From Paracyclopina nana (Eukaryota; Arthropoda; Copepoda; Cyclopoida; Cyclopettidae), in assembly GCA_019096065.1 (NCBI GenBank), contig JAGUCH010000002.1, positions 3,484,501 through 3,548,500 of the forward strand: a stretch of DNA of 64,000 nucleotides. The letters are read 5' to 3'. The translations under genes and the position numbers were made by a program. Shown here piece after piece: positions 23,101-33,795 of this stretch. The notes beneath the pieces are model-generated. The model did no database searches, was not told the DNA's origin, and worked only from the letters and a program-made list of their open reading frames with translations. Numbering within the stretch: position 1 is the stretch's first letter; every line of letters begins with the position of its first letter.

Positions 23101-26100
23101 TGAAATTGCAAACCAAGATGAGGTTATTAACAAGCTGAACAAGGAAAAGAAACACATGAGTGAGAACAGTGCTAAGGCTATGGAAGATCTCCAAGTTGCA
23201 GAGGACAAAGTCAACCACTTGGCCAAGATCAAACAAAAGCTAGAATCCACTCTTGATGAACTGAATGATTCTCTCCAAAGGGAAAAGCGAGCACGTTCTG
23301 ATGTTGAAAAAACAAGGAGGAAAATTGAGGGAGATCTTAGGGTTACTCAGGAAGTTGTTGCAGAACTTGAAAGGGCCAAGAAAGAAGCTGAAAATACTAT
23401 TGCCAGGAAAGAAAAGGATTTTCAGCAACTTGCAAGCAGGCTAGATGATGAGCAATCCATTGTTGGAAAGACCCAGAAGTCTATCAAGGAAATCCAAGGA
23501 AGAGTTGAGGAGATGGAAGAGGAACTGGAAGCTGAAAGACAAGCTAGAGCAAAGGCTGAACGCCAGAGATCTGACCTTGCAAGGGAATTGGAGAGTCTTG
23601 GAGAGCGCCTTGGTGAGGCTGGAGGAGCCACTCATGCACAAGTAGAACTCAACAAGAAGAGAGAAGCTGAGGTCCAAAAGCTGAGAAAGGATCTGGAAGA
23701 GTCTCATATTCAACAAGAGGCTACCTTGCTGAATCTGAAGAAAAAACATCAAGATGCAGTTGCAGAAATGTCAGAGCAGATTGATCAGCTTTCAAAGATG
23801 AAGGCTAAGATTGAAAAGGATAAAAGCCAAATTCAGCATGAGATCCAGGATGTGAGAGCTGCAACTGATGAGATTGGAAGATCAAAGGCTTCTGCTGAAA
23901 AATCCAACAGGAACTTAATGACTTCTCTCAATGAACTCAATAAGAAAGTTGAGGAAGCCAACCTTACTTTGGGTGATTTCGAAAATCATAAGCGCAAAAT
24001 TGCATCTGAGAATGCTGACCTTCTCAGGCAGCTCCAAGAGTTAGAAAATAATGCAAATATGCTTCAAAAAACTAAAGTTCAGCTTATGTCTCAACTTGAT
24101 GAAACCAAAAAGGTAGCTGATGATGAAGCCAAAGAGAGACAAGCTCTTTTGGGCAAATTTAAGAACTTAGAACATGAATTGGATGGCATGAGGGAGCAGC
24201 TGGAGGAAGAGTCTGCTGCAAAGGATGACATTCTCAGGCAACTGAACAAAGCTGTTCAAGAGGCAGATCTTTGGAGGTCAAAGTATGAGCAAGAAGGACT
24301 TGCCAAGGCTGAGGAGCTAGAAATGGCTAAGATGAAGTTGCAAGCCAGACTCAGTGAGGCCCAAGGAACCATTGATCAGCTCAATGCTAAACTTGGTCAA
24401 CTTGACAAGGCCAAGGCAAAACTTCAAGGTGAGATTGACCAGATGGCTGCTCAAGCAGATCAAGCTCACATTTTGAACAGCTCCATGGAAAAGAAAGCCA
24501 AGCAGTTTGACAGGATTGTTGGTGAATGGAAGCTCAAAGTTGACTCCATGTCAATGGATCTTGATGTTGCTCAAAAGGAGTGCAGAAATGCTTCATCTGA
24601 CCTCTTCAGAGTCAAATCTGCTTATGAAGAGTCTGTTCTGCAGCTGGATGAGGTTCGCAAGGAAAACAAAGTGCTAAGCAATGAGATCAAGGACATCATG
24701 GACCAAATCAGTGAGGGAGGAAGATCCATCCATGAGATTGACAAGATCAGGAAGCGCTTGGAGGCTGAGAAAATGGAGCTCCAGGCTGCCCTTGAAGAGG
24801 CTGAGGGTGCTCTAGAACAAGAGGAGAACAAGGTCCTCAGAGCCCAACTTGAGCTAACCCAAGTCAGACAAGAGATTGAAAGAAGGATTGCAGAGAAGGA
24901 GGAGGAATTCTTGAGCACTCGCAAGAACTTCCAAAAGGCCATTGATGGCATGCAAGGAGCTCTTGAGACAGAAAGCAAGGGTAAGGCTGAGGCTTTGAGG
25001 ATGAAGAAAAAGCTTGAGTCTGATGTGGGTGAGCTTGAAACTGCTCTTGAGCATGCCAATGCTGCCAACCAAGAGACTCAGAAGACCATCAAGAGGTACC
25101 ACCAGAACATCCGTGAAGCTCAAACTAAGCTGGAAGATGAGCAAAGAGCCAAAGAGGTTTGTCGTGATCACTTGCTTGCTGCTGAGAGGAAAGCAAACTC
25201 CAACCAAAATGCTTTGGAGGAAGCTCGCACCCTTTTGGAGCAAAGTGACAGGGCAAGACGAATCACTGAACAAGAGTTGTCTGACACCAATGAGCAACTC
25301 TCTGACCAGACCTGCCAAAACCAGGCCATTGCTGGGGCCAAGAGGAAATTGGAGTCCGAGATGCAAACATTGCATGTGAGTAGATGTATAGGGTGCAGCT
25401 CTAAAATTGCAACCATGTTACATGTTATATAATCAGAGTACTAAGCCATGCTTAGTTTTGGATCCACATTCTGTAGTTGTTATGCCAATATGGGAAATGT
25501 AAATTCCAAATTTTTAGGGAGACATTGATGAGATGGCAAATGAGGCTCATCTTTCTGAAGAGAAGGCCAAGAAGGCAATGATTGATGCTGCTCGTCTTGC
25601 TGATGAACTGAGATGTGAACAAGAATTGGCTCAAGGTTTTGAGAAGGATCGCAAACTCTTGGAATGTCAAGTCAAGGACATGCAAACTAGACTTGATGAG
25701 GCTGAAACCAATGCTCTCAAGGGAGGCAAGAAGGCCATGAACAAAATGGATACTAGAATAAGGGAGCTTGAGTCTGAGGTTGATGCCGAGAGCAGGCGTT
25801 TTGCTGATGCTCAGAAGAACTTGCGAAAGTCAGAAAGGCGCATCAAGGAGTTGACCTATGCTTCTGATGAGGACCGCAAGAACCATGAGCGCATGCAAGC
25901 TTTGGTTGATCAGCTTCAATCAAAAATCAAATCCTACAAGAAGCAGATTGAGGAGGCTGAGGAAATTGCTGCCCTCAATTTGGCCAAGTTCCGCCAAGCT
26001 CAAGGCCAATTGGGAACTGCAGAGGAGCATGCTGACTTGAATGAGCAAGCACTTGCCAAGACCAAAGCCAGAGGTCGTTCAGGCTCAATGGGACCCATGG

Positions 26101-26154
26101 TAAGTTTTGAAAATCAAAGCTGGATATTCTTAGCATTTTTTTTTCTTTTAGTAA
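20109..26154 (+). CDS. Mhc: Muscle myosin heavy chain (class II), complete, Mhc copy 1
   Basis: Coding exons 20109-20321, 20381-25375 and 25518-26099 plus a stop exon at 26152 give 1930 residues, normal for striated-muscle myosin. It is the actin-activated ATPase and the thick-filament rod. In order: SH3-like N-terminus; P-loop GESGAGKT (about residue 182); switch I NDNSSRFGKF (about 237); switch II DIAGFE (about 461); Lys-rich loop 2 DDGKDKKKKKAGGSK (about 631); the SH2/SH1 helix CNGVLEGIRIC (695-705); one or two degenerate IQ motifs; then about 1090 residues of coiled coil. All catalytic residues are present. Most of motor and rod sit in one 4995-bp exon, whereas insect Mhc has many exons with alternative cassettes. 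The acceptor at 26151 places TAA immediately after the last codon; reading through the last intron instead would add about 50 odd residues. A non-coding first exon lies at about 17.4 kb. Confidence 0.95.
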
Positions 26155-26304
26155 AAAAGGAACCGTTCACAGAGAATAGGGCTAACTCGTACAATCATGA
26201 AGTTGTACCAAGTCAATCCACCATCAAAGTAAGCGTTTATTTGTGGTAAAACATGTTTTATTTCTGCTCTTTGTTATAAATGGAACATGTCTTACTCTTG
26301 AGCA

Positions 26305-26310
26305 AATAAA
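26305..26310 (+). terminator. Polyadenylation signal of Mhc copy 1
   Basis: AATAAA about 150 bp after the predicted stop codon, followed by AT-rich non-coding DNA. Confidence 0.65.
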
Positions 26311-27828
26311 TACCCTATAGCATGCAAAATATATTAATTGTGTTCACTTATCATTACTAAGTTTAATAGAAACGCAAGCTGTGAGCCAAAATATGTTTAC
26401 ATTAGAAAGCTTGACACATCATCCTGTACTAAGCTAAGCCCTTAGTAACTTTCACATCTGCTGTAGTCCAAGTCCAAAAAGCTTTCTCATGCATAATGTT
26501 AATATGAGGCAACTAAGTCCTGAAACATCTTTTGTTGGACATATCAACATTGTAAAGCATGGATCAGCGGGTCATAATTGAAATGCTATTACAGTCGTAA
26601 TTTCTGCTCTTGTTAGTAATTGCATTCAAGGCAATCATATCCAACAGAAAAATGCAGCTTAAAAGTGGGATGCTTAGCAGCAATAGCAATAAATAATTCA
26701 ACTCCATCACACTAATGCAATTCAAGTTTTGCCAATTTCGTAATGAAAGAAACGGTATTTTCAAGATTCAAGCTTAAGCACCACAATTCATCAATTTTGG
26801 AATGAAAGTTTTACCCAACCAGACAAACTGAAAAATAGTAGGGAATTAATACTATATGACTACAGGGTTTTATTTAGTTCGATCTGTCATTAGTACCGAG
26901 AAACGTGTAACATTTTGAGTAAACATATGATTTGCGAAATACGGAATCTTAAAAATTGATGCTATGATTTTGAAATCATGGAAAATGTAATGCTTGCATT
27001 CCAATGATGCCGTAGGAATTAAATTTTTTATTACTTATTCATTAGTTTATGAAATATGTTAATCTTAAAATGAGGATAAAATATTTTAATTAGTATTAAT
27101 TCCCAATTTTTCAGACTTCAAACTTATTTATTATGGGGTCAGTTTTTTTTTAAATTCCTGTAAATTATAGCATGTATTTTTTCTGTATTTTTTTAGTAAA
27201 CAACTTATTTATATGGAATTTTAATTTTTGTATATAAGTTTTGAATCAGTATTTTTATTTGTAAAACATGAATTAGAACTAAAATAATTTTGTAAACTCA
27301 GTATTAATTATACACATTTGTATACAATTAGATGGCATTTCCTAAATCAGACATAATACACTCTTTAGGAACTGGATTTCCAATCGAAATTATGAACACG
27401 ATTAAAGATTCAGTAAGGTAAATATATATTCCAATTATTTATTATAGTGCAAAATTAGGAACTTTGCATGCCTAAAATTAGATGGCTCAATTCTCTACTA
27501 AAGAGAATTTTTTCCAATCATCAGTAACTACATGATAGGCAATCATATATAGTTATGTGAAATATAAGCACTTAAGCAAATACCTTCTTTCCTATCAAAT
27601 ACATTTGATTTTTTATGAAGTTTTACTTATTTTATTAGAAATAAGAATGATTGTCATTTTCAATCACATATTTAGGTACTTGCAGCTAAAAGCTATTAAT
27701 ACTTTTTTTGCAAAATCTATAACTCAATAAAAGTTATTTACAAGAGAATTTTCAAAATATAATGAAATGTAGGCAGCGCCATCTCTGAATAATTTTCTAA
27801 GTTTAATTCTAGAAAACAGATAAAATAC

Positions 27829-28209
27829 GGATGGAACAGCATTAGTAGAGACTGTGGAAATGGCATTAGCACCAAAAAAGTACCGACTTTTATTCTTTGC
27901 TGTTTTCAAAGCCACTAAGAAAGAGTGCACAGTCAGGTATGGCAATACTAGCAAAATAGCATGCCCACATTGTGAGCTGCACTATTTCGGATGGAACAGT
28001 ATTAGTATAGACTGTGAAAATGGCATTGGAACACATTTAAGACAGTAAAAGTACCGACTTTTATTCTATGCTGTTTTTGAAGCCAGTCAGAAAGAGTGCA
28101 CAGTCAGTTATGGCATTAGTAGCAAAATAGCATGCCTAATTTTTGAGCTGCACTATTAGAGATGGAACAGCATTAGTAGAGACTGTGGAAATGGCATTAG
28201 TACCCAATT
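27829..28209 (+). repeat. Tandem repeat, period 160-171 bp, about 2.3 units
   Basis: Units start with GGATGGAACAG(C/T)ATTAGTA at 27829, 27989 and 28160. Units one and two share GTACCGACTTTTATTCT, AGAAAGAGTGCACAGTCAG and GCAAAATAGCATGCC. The third is cut after about 50 bp. This may be satellite or a piece of a larger array; no coding potential. Confidence 0.8.
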
Positions 28210-29734
28210 AATACTAAGAAAGAACATATGTTAATGCTAGCATGCATTCGAGGCCCGTCAGAATGAGTGCTTCGTATTCTAATCATTTAGTGCTAATTAA
28301 AATCATACTAATTGTTTTCAGTAGTACTTAAGGAAATATATTTAAAAAACAGATTAATTTTATCAATATAGTACAGTAAAAATACTTATTTTTTATTATA
28401 CTCAATAAAAAATTTTTTGTAAGAAAGTACATTTATGAAATGGTGTATTATATCAATAAAATTGCAATATTAATTATAGAAATTGCGTAATATAAAATCA
28501 GTAAAATTGTGATTTAAATTAAGGAGTATTAATTAAGAATTAAAATACAAATAAAATACATATTAAATACTTAATTATTTAATTATTTTTTTAAAAAAAT
28601 AATATTTTTCTTACTTATTCCAACAATGCTATTATAAAAAAGAAGAAAAAAATAAATATCAACAAAAAAACATCAAGTTTTCAGTTGCGTCAAAATTGAG
28701 ACACACGTGAATTTTCAAAATATCATTACTCAAAAACTATGATAATAATTTTTGTAAAAACGTGTAATTCTATATTAGAAAACACTAAAGAATAATATTT
28801 CAAGAAATTTTTTTGAAAATTACAAAAAAAAAAATATCCAAAAACTACCGATTAAAACCTAATCGTTTGTCTGGTTGGGTACTGCATTTTAACTAAACAA
28901 ACAATGAAAATTGCAAGACACCATCTGATCGCTTTTATGTAGAAAATTGCACTTCATTTACGGCGCTCAAACTAGTGACCCAGTCCACCCACTAAAAGTT
29001 TAATTTTAGCTTGAATTGAGAAGAGGAAAGCTGAGAAGATTTTCACTTCGGGTCAGGCAAAGTTTGAGCTTAGCAGTTGTTTTCTAAGTTTTCAGCACCA
29101 GGAGAGCTTGGGTATGCCTTATGCCACTTTTTATGCCTTGAAAAAGTGTAGCACATGGTATTCTTCAGCAAGGATTTTACCGAAAATTTCATGTTCAGAT
29201 TTGAGGGAACGCAAAACATCTAATCGTCATTGCATGATAGTATCCGAGCTTACTCTAGAAAAAAGTGAAGTAATGCTGAACAAGCAAATATCATATTTGC
29301 TTCTAGAGTAAATGCTTAAATGAATCTTAGGTCAAACATAAGAGCAATGTACTTTTTTAACTCGAGCGCTAATAGAATAAGCTCACTTTTCAGTCTGCTG
29401 ACCAAATTCATGTAATATCGTCCCTTTTTAATGGTCAATGACTGGCCCAATTAAGATTTGTTCAGCCAATTTCTTCAGCAAAAATAACCTTAAAAAGATT
29501 CGAAATCCATCTGCCAATGCTTTACTTGAGGAAAAATATTAAAAAGTTCTGGTAAATTCTTACTAGAAAATGGTCCGCGAAATCCATGCCCTCAAAGCTA
29601 AGGAAAGGTCAAGCTTGGCCTCGATGCTCGTTGACACTTTGACCAAGGCTCCCGGTCTCGAAAACTATACCCAGACACACGCCTCTCAGATTCAAACAGT
29701 TCAATATATTGTAAAATATTGGCAATCCACACAT

Positions 29735-30005
29735 TGAGGTTGTCTTAGCGGTGGCAACTGAAGCTTTTTGACGGTAAATACTGCTTCGACGGCCGAATCT
29801 GAGGCTTTTGGCAGTCAAAATTGAGGCTGATTAGGTGGCCAAATCCAAGTCTTTGGGGCAGTCCATATTTAGGCTATTTCAGCGGCTGAATCCGAAGCTT
29901 TTCGGCAATCCTCATAGCGTCTGTTTCTCAGGCCTTCAGACGGCCAAAATTGAGGCCATAAAGGCTGCTCGACAATCCACACTAAGGCTGTTTCGGCGGG
30001 GTATA
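29735..30005 (+). repeat. Degenerate minisatellite, period about 50-55 bp
   Basis: About five diverged units, each of the kind GAGGCTGTTTCGGCGGCCGAATC followed by GAAGCTTTTCGGCAATCC. Examples lie near 29785, 29880 and 29985. The units are clearly related but differ at many positions. Function unknown. Confidence 0.55.
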
Positions 30006-30075
30006 TCTGACTATAGTGAAAACGGGGTTTTTGTTTAATGCTTTTGTTTTGAATTGTATAAAGTAACGTCATTAC

Positions 30076-30490
30076 TAGTGATGGAACGAGTTTCAGCTTG
30101 GCTTGAAAGCTTGAAGCTGAAACCCAGCTTGAGCTACATAAGCAAAAAGCTTGGGATTGCTCGAACCAAATTTTGAAAAGCTTGAAAAAGCTTGAAACCC
30201 AAAAAATGCAAAGCTTGAAAAAGCTTGACTCCAAAAAATTTCGAAACTTATCCATTTTTAATCAAAACAAAAAAGGGCGGATTTTAAAATTAGCAAATAC
30301 TTGAGGGAGTGAAGTACTTAATCAAAGTTAAAGCTATTTCTATCATTATTTGCGCTTTTTGGGTAATTTTGTCAAATCTGGTGACTAATCGCCATTTTTT
30401 ATGTCAAAATACTAAAAAAGTGAAAAGCTTGAAAAAAGCTTGAAATGTGAAATTTTGAGCTTGAAAAATTTCCGGCTCGTTCCATCACTA
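30076..30490. mobile_element. Non-autonomous hAT-like transposon with 8-bp target duplication
   Basis: The element is bounded by TAGTGATGGAACGAG and its reverse complement CTCGTTCCATCACTA. It is flanked on both sides by the identical 8-mer GTCATTAC (30068-30075 and 30491-30498), the duplication length typical of hAT elements. The interior is packed with subterminal iterations of AAGCTTGAAAAAGCTTGA-like words, common in hAT ends as transposase binding sites. There is no transposase. Confidence 0.88.
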
Positions 30491-30512
30491 GTCATTACGA
30501 TCGTTGCACTAC

Positions 30513-30905
30513 TAGTGATAGAACGAGTTTGAACTCGACTCGGTAACTCGAAAGGCTAACTCGATTCGGACTAAATAAGCATTTAACTTGAACTCGCTAT
30601 TTTGGGAGAAATCGGAAAACTCGGAAGCAATTTTTGCGAACTCGATAGTTCGAAAAAAATTAGAAAATTTGGCCGAACTGCTCAACATGATGCAAAAATG
30701 GCTAATATGCTAATATTTTTGCACGCCAACTTGAGAATGGTTCTTGACTGTTATCTTCTTGTAGGACAGGACAGTTAAGCAGCAATGCTTGAAACTCGAA
30801 GTAACTCGGATATTGGAAATTGCCAACTTGACCGAGCTCGTTTTCCATTAGAGACAACTCGAACTCGCTCGAGAAAATTTTCAGTAACTCGGAACTCGCT
30901 CGACC
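30513..30905. mobile_element. hAT-like element end with AACTCG iterations (right end not found)
   Basis: It begins TAGTGATAGAACGAGTTTG, a close relative of the end of the neighbouring hAT element, and continues with many AACTCG, CTCGGTAACTCG and CGAACTC words. No matching right terminus or repeated 8-mer was found, so it is truncated or diverged. It lies only 15 bp after the first element's target duplication. Confidence 0.55.
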
Positions 30906-31795
30906 CCAATTGATGTAGGGCGATACCAGCGGCTTTTATGGGCAACATTTGGGACTTTCAGCTGACGCTGCTCGAGAAAAAAAACCGAGTTGCCGCGTTT
31001 TTGCTACTCGAGAAGTAGTTCGAAATAAAGACCCAATCAAATAAGTGGATTAAATTTTTTTAAAGGATTACTTCATAGTGGTAAGATAGAATGGTTTTAT
31101 ATCCATATTAATCATAAGACACTAAATTTTCTGATGCTATGTATAAGTAAAAAAATAACAATTTATAATAATTAATCGCCCTAAAAAAGTGGCTAGACTC
31201 ATCAAAACAAAATATGAACTTAACTCCCGAGTGTTTCTTCAAAAAAAGGAGGTAGATGGCATGCCTTTGTTATGATATTGTTGTCTAATAAAAAAAATGT
31301 GAAATGGTGGATGGCAAAGCAGTTAAAAATCTTCGTTTGGATATTGACATCATTACCTAATTTGGTTATCTTCTTTTAGGCATTAAATAAAAAGTTCTTG
31401 CATAATAGATGATCCTATAACAGTAAATATTGATTAGCATGCTTTAATCGTTTACATTTTTAATTTAAAATGACCTGGATGACTGACTGAGCTTGTCAGA
31501 TGTTTGTGTATCCTTTAGATCAAAGCGAGCAGCTTTCGGCACAAGCCATTTCATGGCACTTTTTTGATGCGTTGCCAAAAAAATTGAATGTAATTTCACT
31601 GGGCCAAAGAAGCAATTAGTGGTCCATGCTGAATCAATCAGCAGCCATTGCATTGGTAACTTGAGCATAAAGAGTAAATACTAAATGGCTAAAAAGCAAA
31701 TCTTAGCTCCACGAGTCTCAATGCTAGTTTTCACAAGATCAAAATCAACATTTTGGTGCTACTTTGTCAGCAACGTCAGAACAGCAAAAAATACA

Positions 31796-31799
31796 ACTA
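31796..31799 (+). repeat. Left target-site duplication of the giant element
   Basis: ACTA immediately before the 5' LTR. The same four bases follow the 3' LTR at 56487-56490. If the LTR is taken to end one base earlier, the duplication reads AACTA (5 bp). Confidence 0.75.
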
Positions 31800-32508
31800 T
31801 GATGGACGACAAGTTCATCATGGCGTTATGATATGGAAATGGGATGACAGAAACAGAAGGAAGAAGAAGATGACTATTCAACGCAAAAATATCAACCATA
31901 ACCTCGCAACCTCCCTGTTGAATTGCATCAGAAATATGGGAAGGAAGATGAAGCTACCTGGTGAAGGGAGGTTAGCCTTGGGAGGACAAGGCAGGATTGC
32001 GAGGTAGAGGGGAGTTCTTCAGGGGACTTCAGAGAAGCAACATGTCAACCTTATAGCTAGAGGTTGACTGGTGTGAACTCTGCCAGCAGCTGGAACCTGA
32101 AGATCCTCGCCAAGTTTGACGTGTGCAGCACTGAAGAGACAGCCACAGAGAAGAAACTTTATTGTCATATATATTGTTTTGAGCTCTGATTAGAAGCAGC
32201 TGTTATGTTGTGTTGTGCCAGCTAATGAATAGAAAATACCATCAGACCTTAATGAAGTATATTAGTGCTCAACTCATAGCGAGGTCCTGATCCCTGGAAT
32301 GATCAGGGTGAAAGGGCGAGCCTTAACCACTGGTCAACTGTACATAAGCGTGCCGAGAGGTTCCTTGCCAGAAGCTGTGTACGTGAGGCTGCGGCCTCTG
32401 CATAGCGGCTCGTGAGACCTGGCAGCTCCGGTGTTGCGAATGAGTACTGGACTTGGGACCGATGCTTAACCTTCCTAGGTTCCTGAAGAGAGTACGAATT
32501 GTACACCA
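31800..32508 (+). repeat. 5' LTR of the giant element
   Basis: 709 bp, TGATGGACGAC...GTACACCA. A TATA-like CATATATATTG occurs near 32166-32176 in the middle, and could place transcription start in the second half. The sequence matches the 3' copy throughout by eye. Confidence 0.93.
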
Positions 32509-32511
32509 TTT

Positions 32512-32528
32512 TGGAGGCCCCGGAGGGA
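32512..32528 (+). promoter_or_regulatory. Primer-binding site (minus-strand primer tRNA)
   Basis: TGGAGGCCCCGGAGGGA starts 3 nt after the 5' LTR. Beginning with TGG, it would pair with a tRNA 3' end ...GGGGCCTCCA. The first 11 bases fit the acceptor end of many animal tRNA-Thr genes. The tRNA identity is inference; the position and TGG start are as expected for LTR elements. Confidence 0.7.
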
Positions 32529-33795
32529 TAGAATGGCCACTCTCTCTCTAGTGGTTTGAAGACCAAAAGAAGTCCTGGAAAAAGATGGATGGATGCGTCC
32601 TGAAGTTACCCATTTGTGGCTGTGAATTGCCGAGGGCGAGGCTGCGATGGTTAGGCGGCACTTTAGTTGCGACTGGGGTGTGTCAATACTGTAAAAGTCC
32701 TGAGGCTGACGAGCCAAGAAGGCCATCCCGGTGGAAGTGTCTATGTGTAGTCTAGCGGTAAATGCAATGAAAAAGGCACACGTACATTTCGCACCGTTGC
32801 CACATTTAGAGGTTGTGCCTAAATAGACTATATCTATGAATGGACGGCCCTAGTTTGTGAAGAAAATTCCATGGATCCTAGCCAGACAAAGTTCCTATGT
32901 TGTGTGGCTTGGTACTATCATTTCCTAAGGGAGAAGGCCCGTGGGGACGTCCTTGCTTGTCTTAAGCTGGAAAATGGGAGCCAAGCAGCCGGAAATGGTA
33001 GCCGGGTGGTGGCATGCGTGTCATTGCCCCTGTGGGCTTTAATGGGTCAATGGAGCTCAAGATGGGAGCCATTTTGGAAAGTTGAACCCGTTAGAAGCTG
33101 AAGCAGATGGAAGAACGAATAACCTGGAGCGTGTAGGGCGTGCATGGAGCTTGGGGTGGAAGCCACCCTGGAAAGTGTATGGTGCTCTGGACCAGGGCTC
33201 TTCTGGGGCGCAAAGAGTGCGCGCCTGGGCGAGCTTCGTATACCTGTGTGTGTGTGTACCTCTTTCTCTTTCCATTCACTTTGTTGAGCTTGCTCAGCAC
33301 AGTGGCGTTCAGGATTGGTAAAAGTGAATGCAACCCTTGTTTTTCAGCTTGTGGGCACTTAGGATTCTGTTGGACATCTGGTGCCTAGGTTTGGTAATAT
33401 CTCTTCTGAGCAAGTGCTCATCTTTATTCTTGTGTGTGTGTGTGTATATTTGTGTGCGTGTGGGTCTTTGGTGAAGACTACTTAGGTAAAAGTGGTCCTA
33501 ATCATTGAAATAAAAACTTGTCATAGTAATTGCAACTTTTTCTCCGAGTCACTTGACCGGCGTAAGTAGGAAGCTAACTGTGCTTTGAACAGTATTACGA
33601 TTAAAAGCTTTAGCTTTTAATTGAGTGCGATTAGAGGCCTAGTGCTTTTAAGTCGTGCGACGTAGCTCTGTACGAAAAGTTAGCATTTGTGTTAACTTAG
33701 TACAAAAACCTAGTTGAGTCTTAGAGATTAACTTCTCTGACGAAACTAAAGGACAAGTTGAGTTAAAGAGAACCTCTCTTTAGCGAAACGGAAGG
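32529..33795 (+). other. Untranslated leader of the giant element
   Basis: About 1.27 kb between primer site and gag ATG. It holds short open frames without protein character, a GT-rich microsatellite near 33433-33462, and two related words around 33060 and 33160 (GGGAGCCATTTTGGAAAGT and GGAAGCCACCCTGGAAAGT) that may be part of an RNA signal. A potential splice donor GCGTAAGTAG lies near 33559 and could serve the downstream genes. Confidence 0.5.

Larger units (their letters stand above)
26311..31799 (+). other. AT-rich intergenic DNA between Mhc copy 1 and the giant retroelement
   Basis: No gene can be supported. It contains a 160-171-bp tandem repeat (27829-28209), a very AT-rich stretch at about 28.3-28.9 kb, a degenerate minisatellite (29735-30005), a complete hAT-like element (30076-30490) and a hAT-like end fragment (30513-30905). 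A minus-strand open frame at 31465-31668 has no family features. Confidence 0.6.

Noticed and set aside
30513-30905. A complete second hAT element
   Set aside because: No right-hand terminal repeat or repeated 8-mer could be found, so only an end fragment is claimed.
31465-31668. Minus-strand open frame next to the 5' LTR
   Set aside because: Short, no domain, no splice partners, and its continuation on the other side of the insertion (56491 onward) does not carry a matching frame I could defend.
32871-33388. Small open frames in the leader of the giant element
   Set aside because: They overlap one another in several frames, are short, and lie between primer site and gag, where RNA signals are expected.
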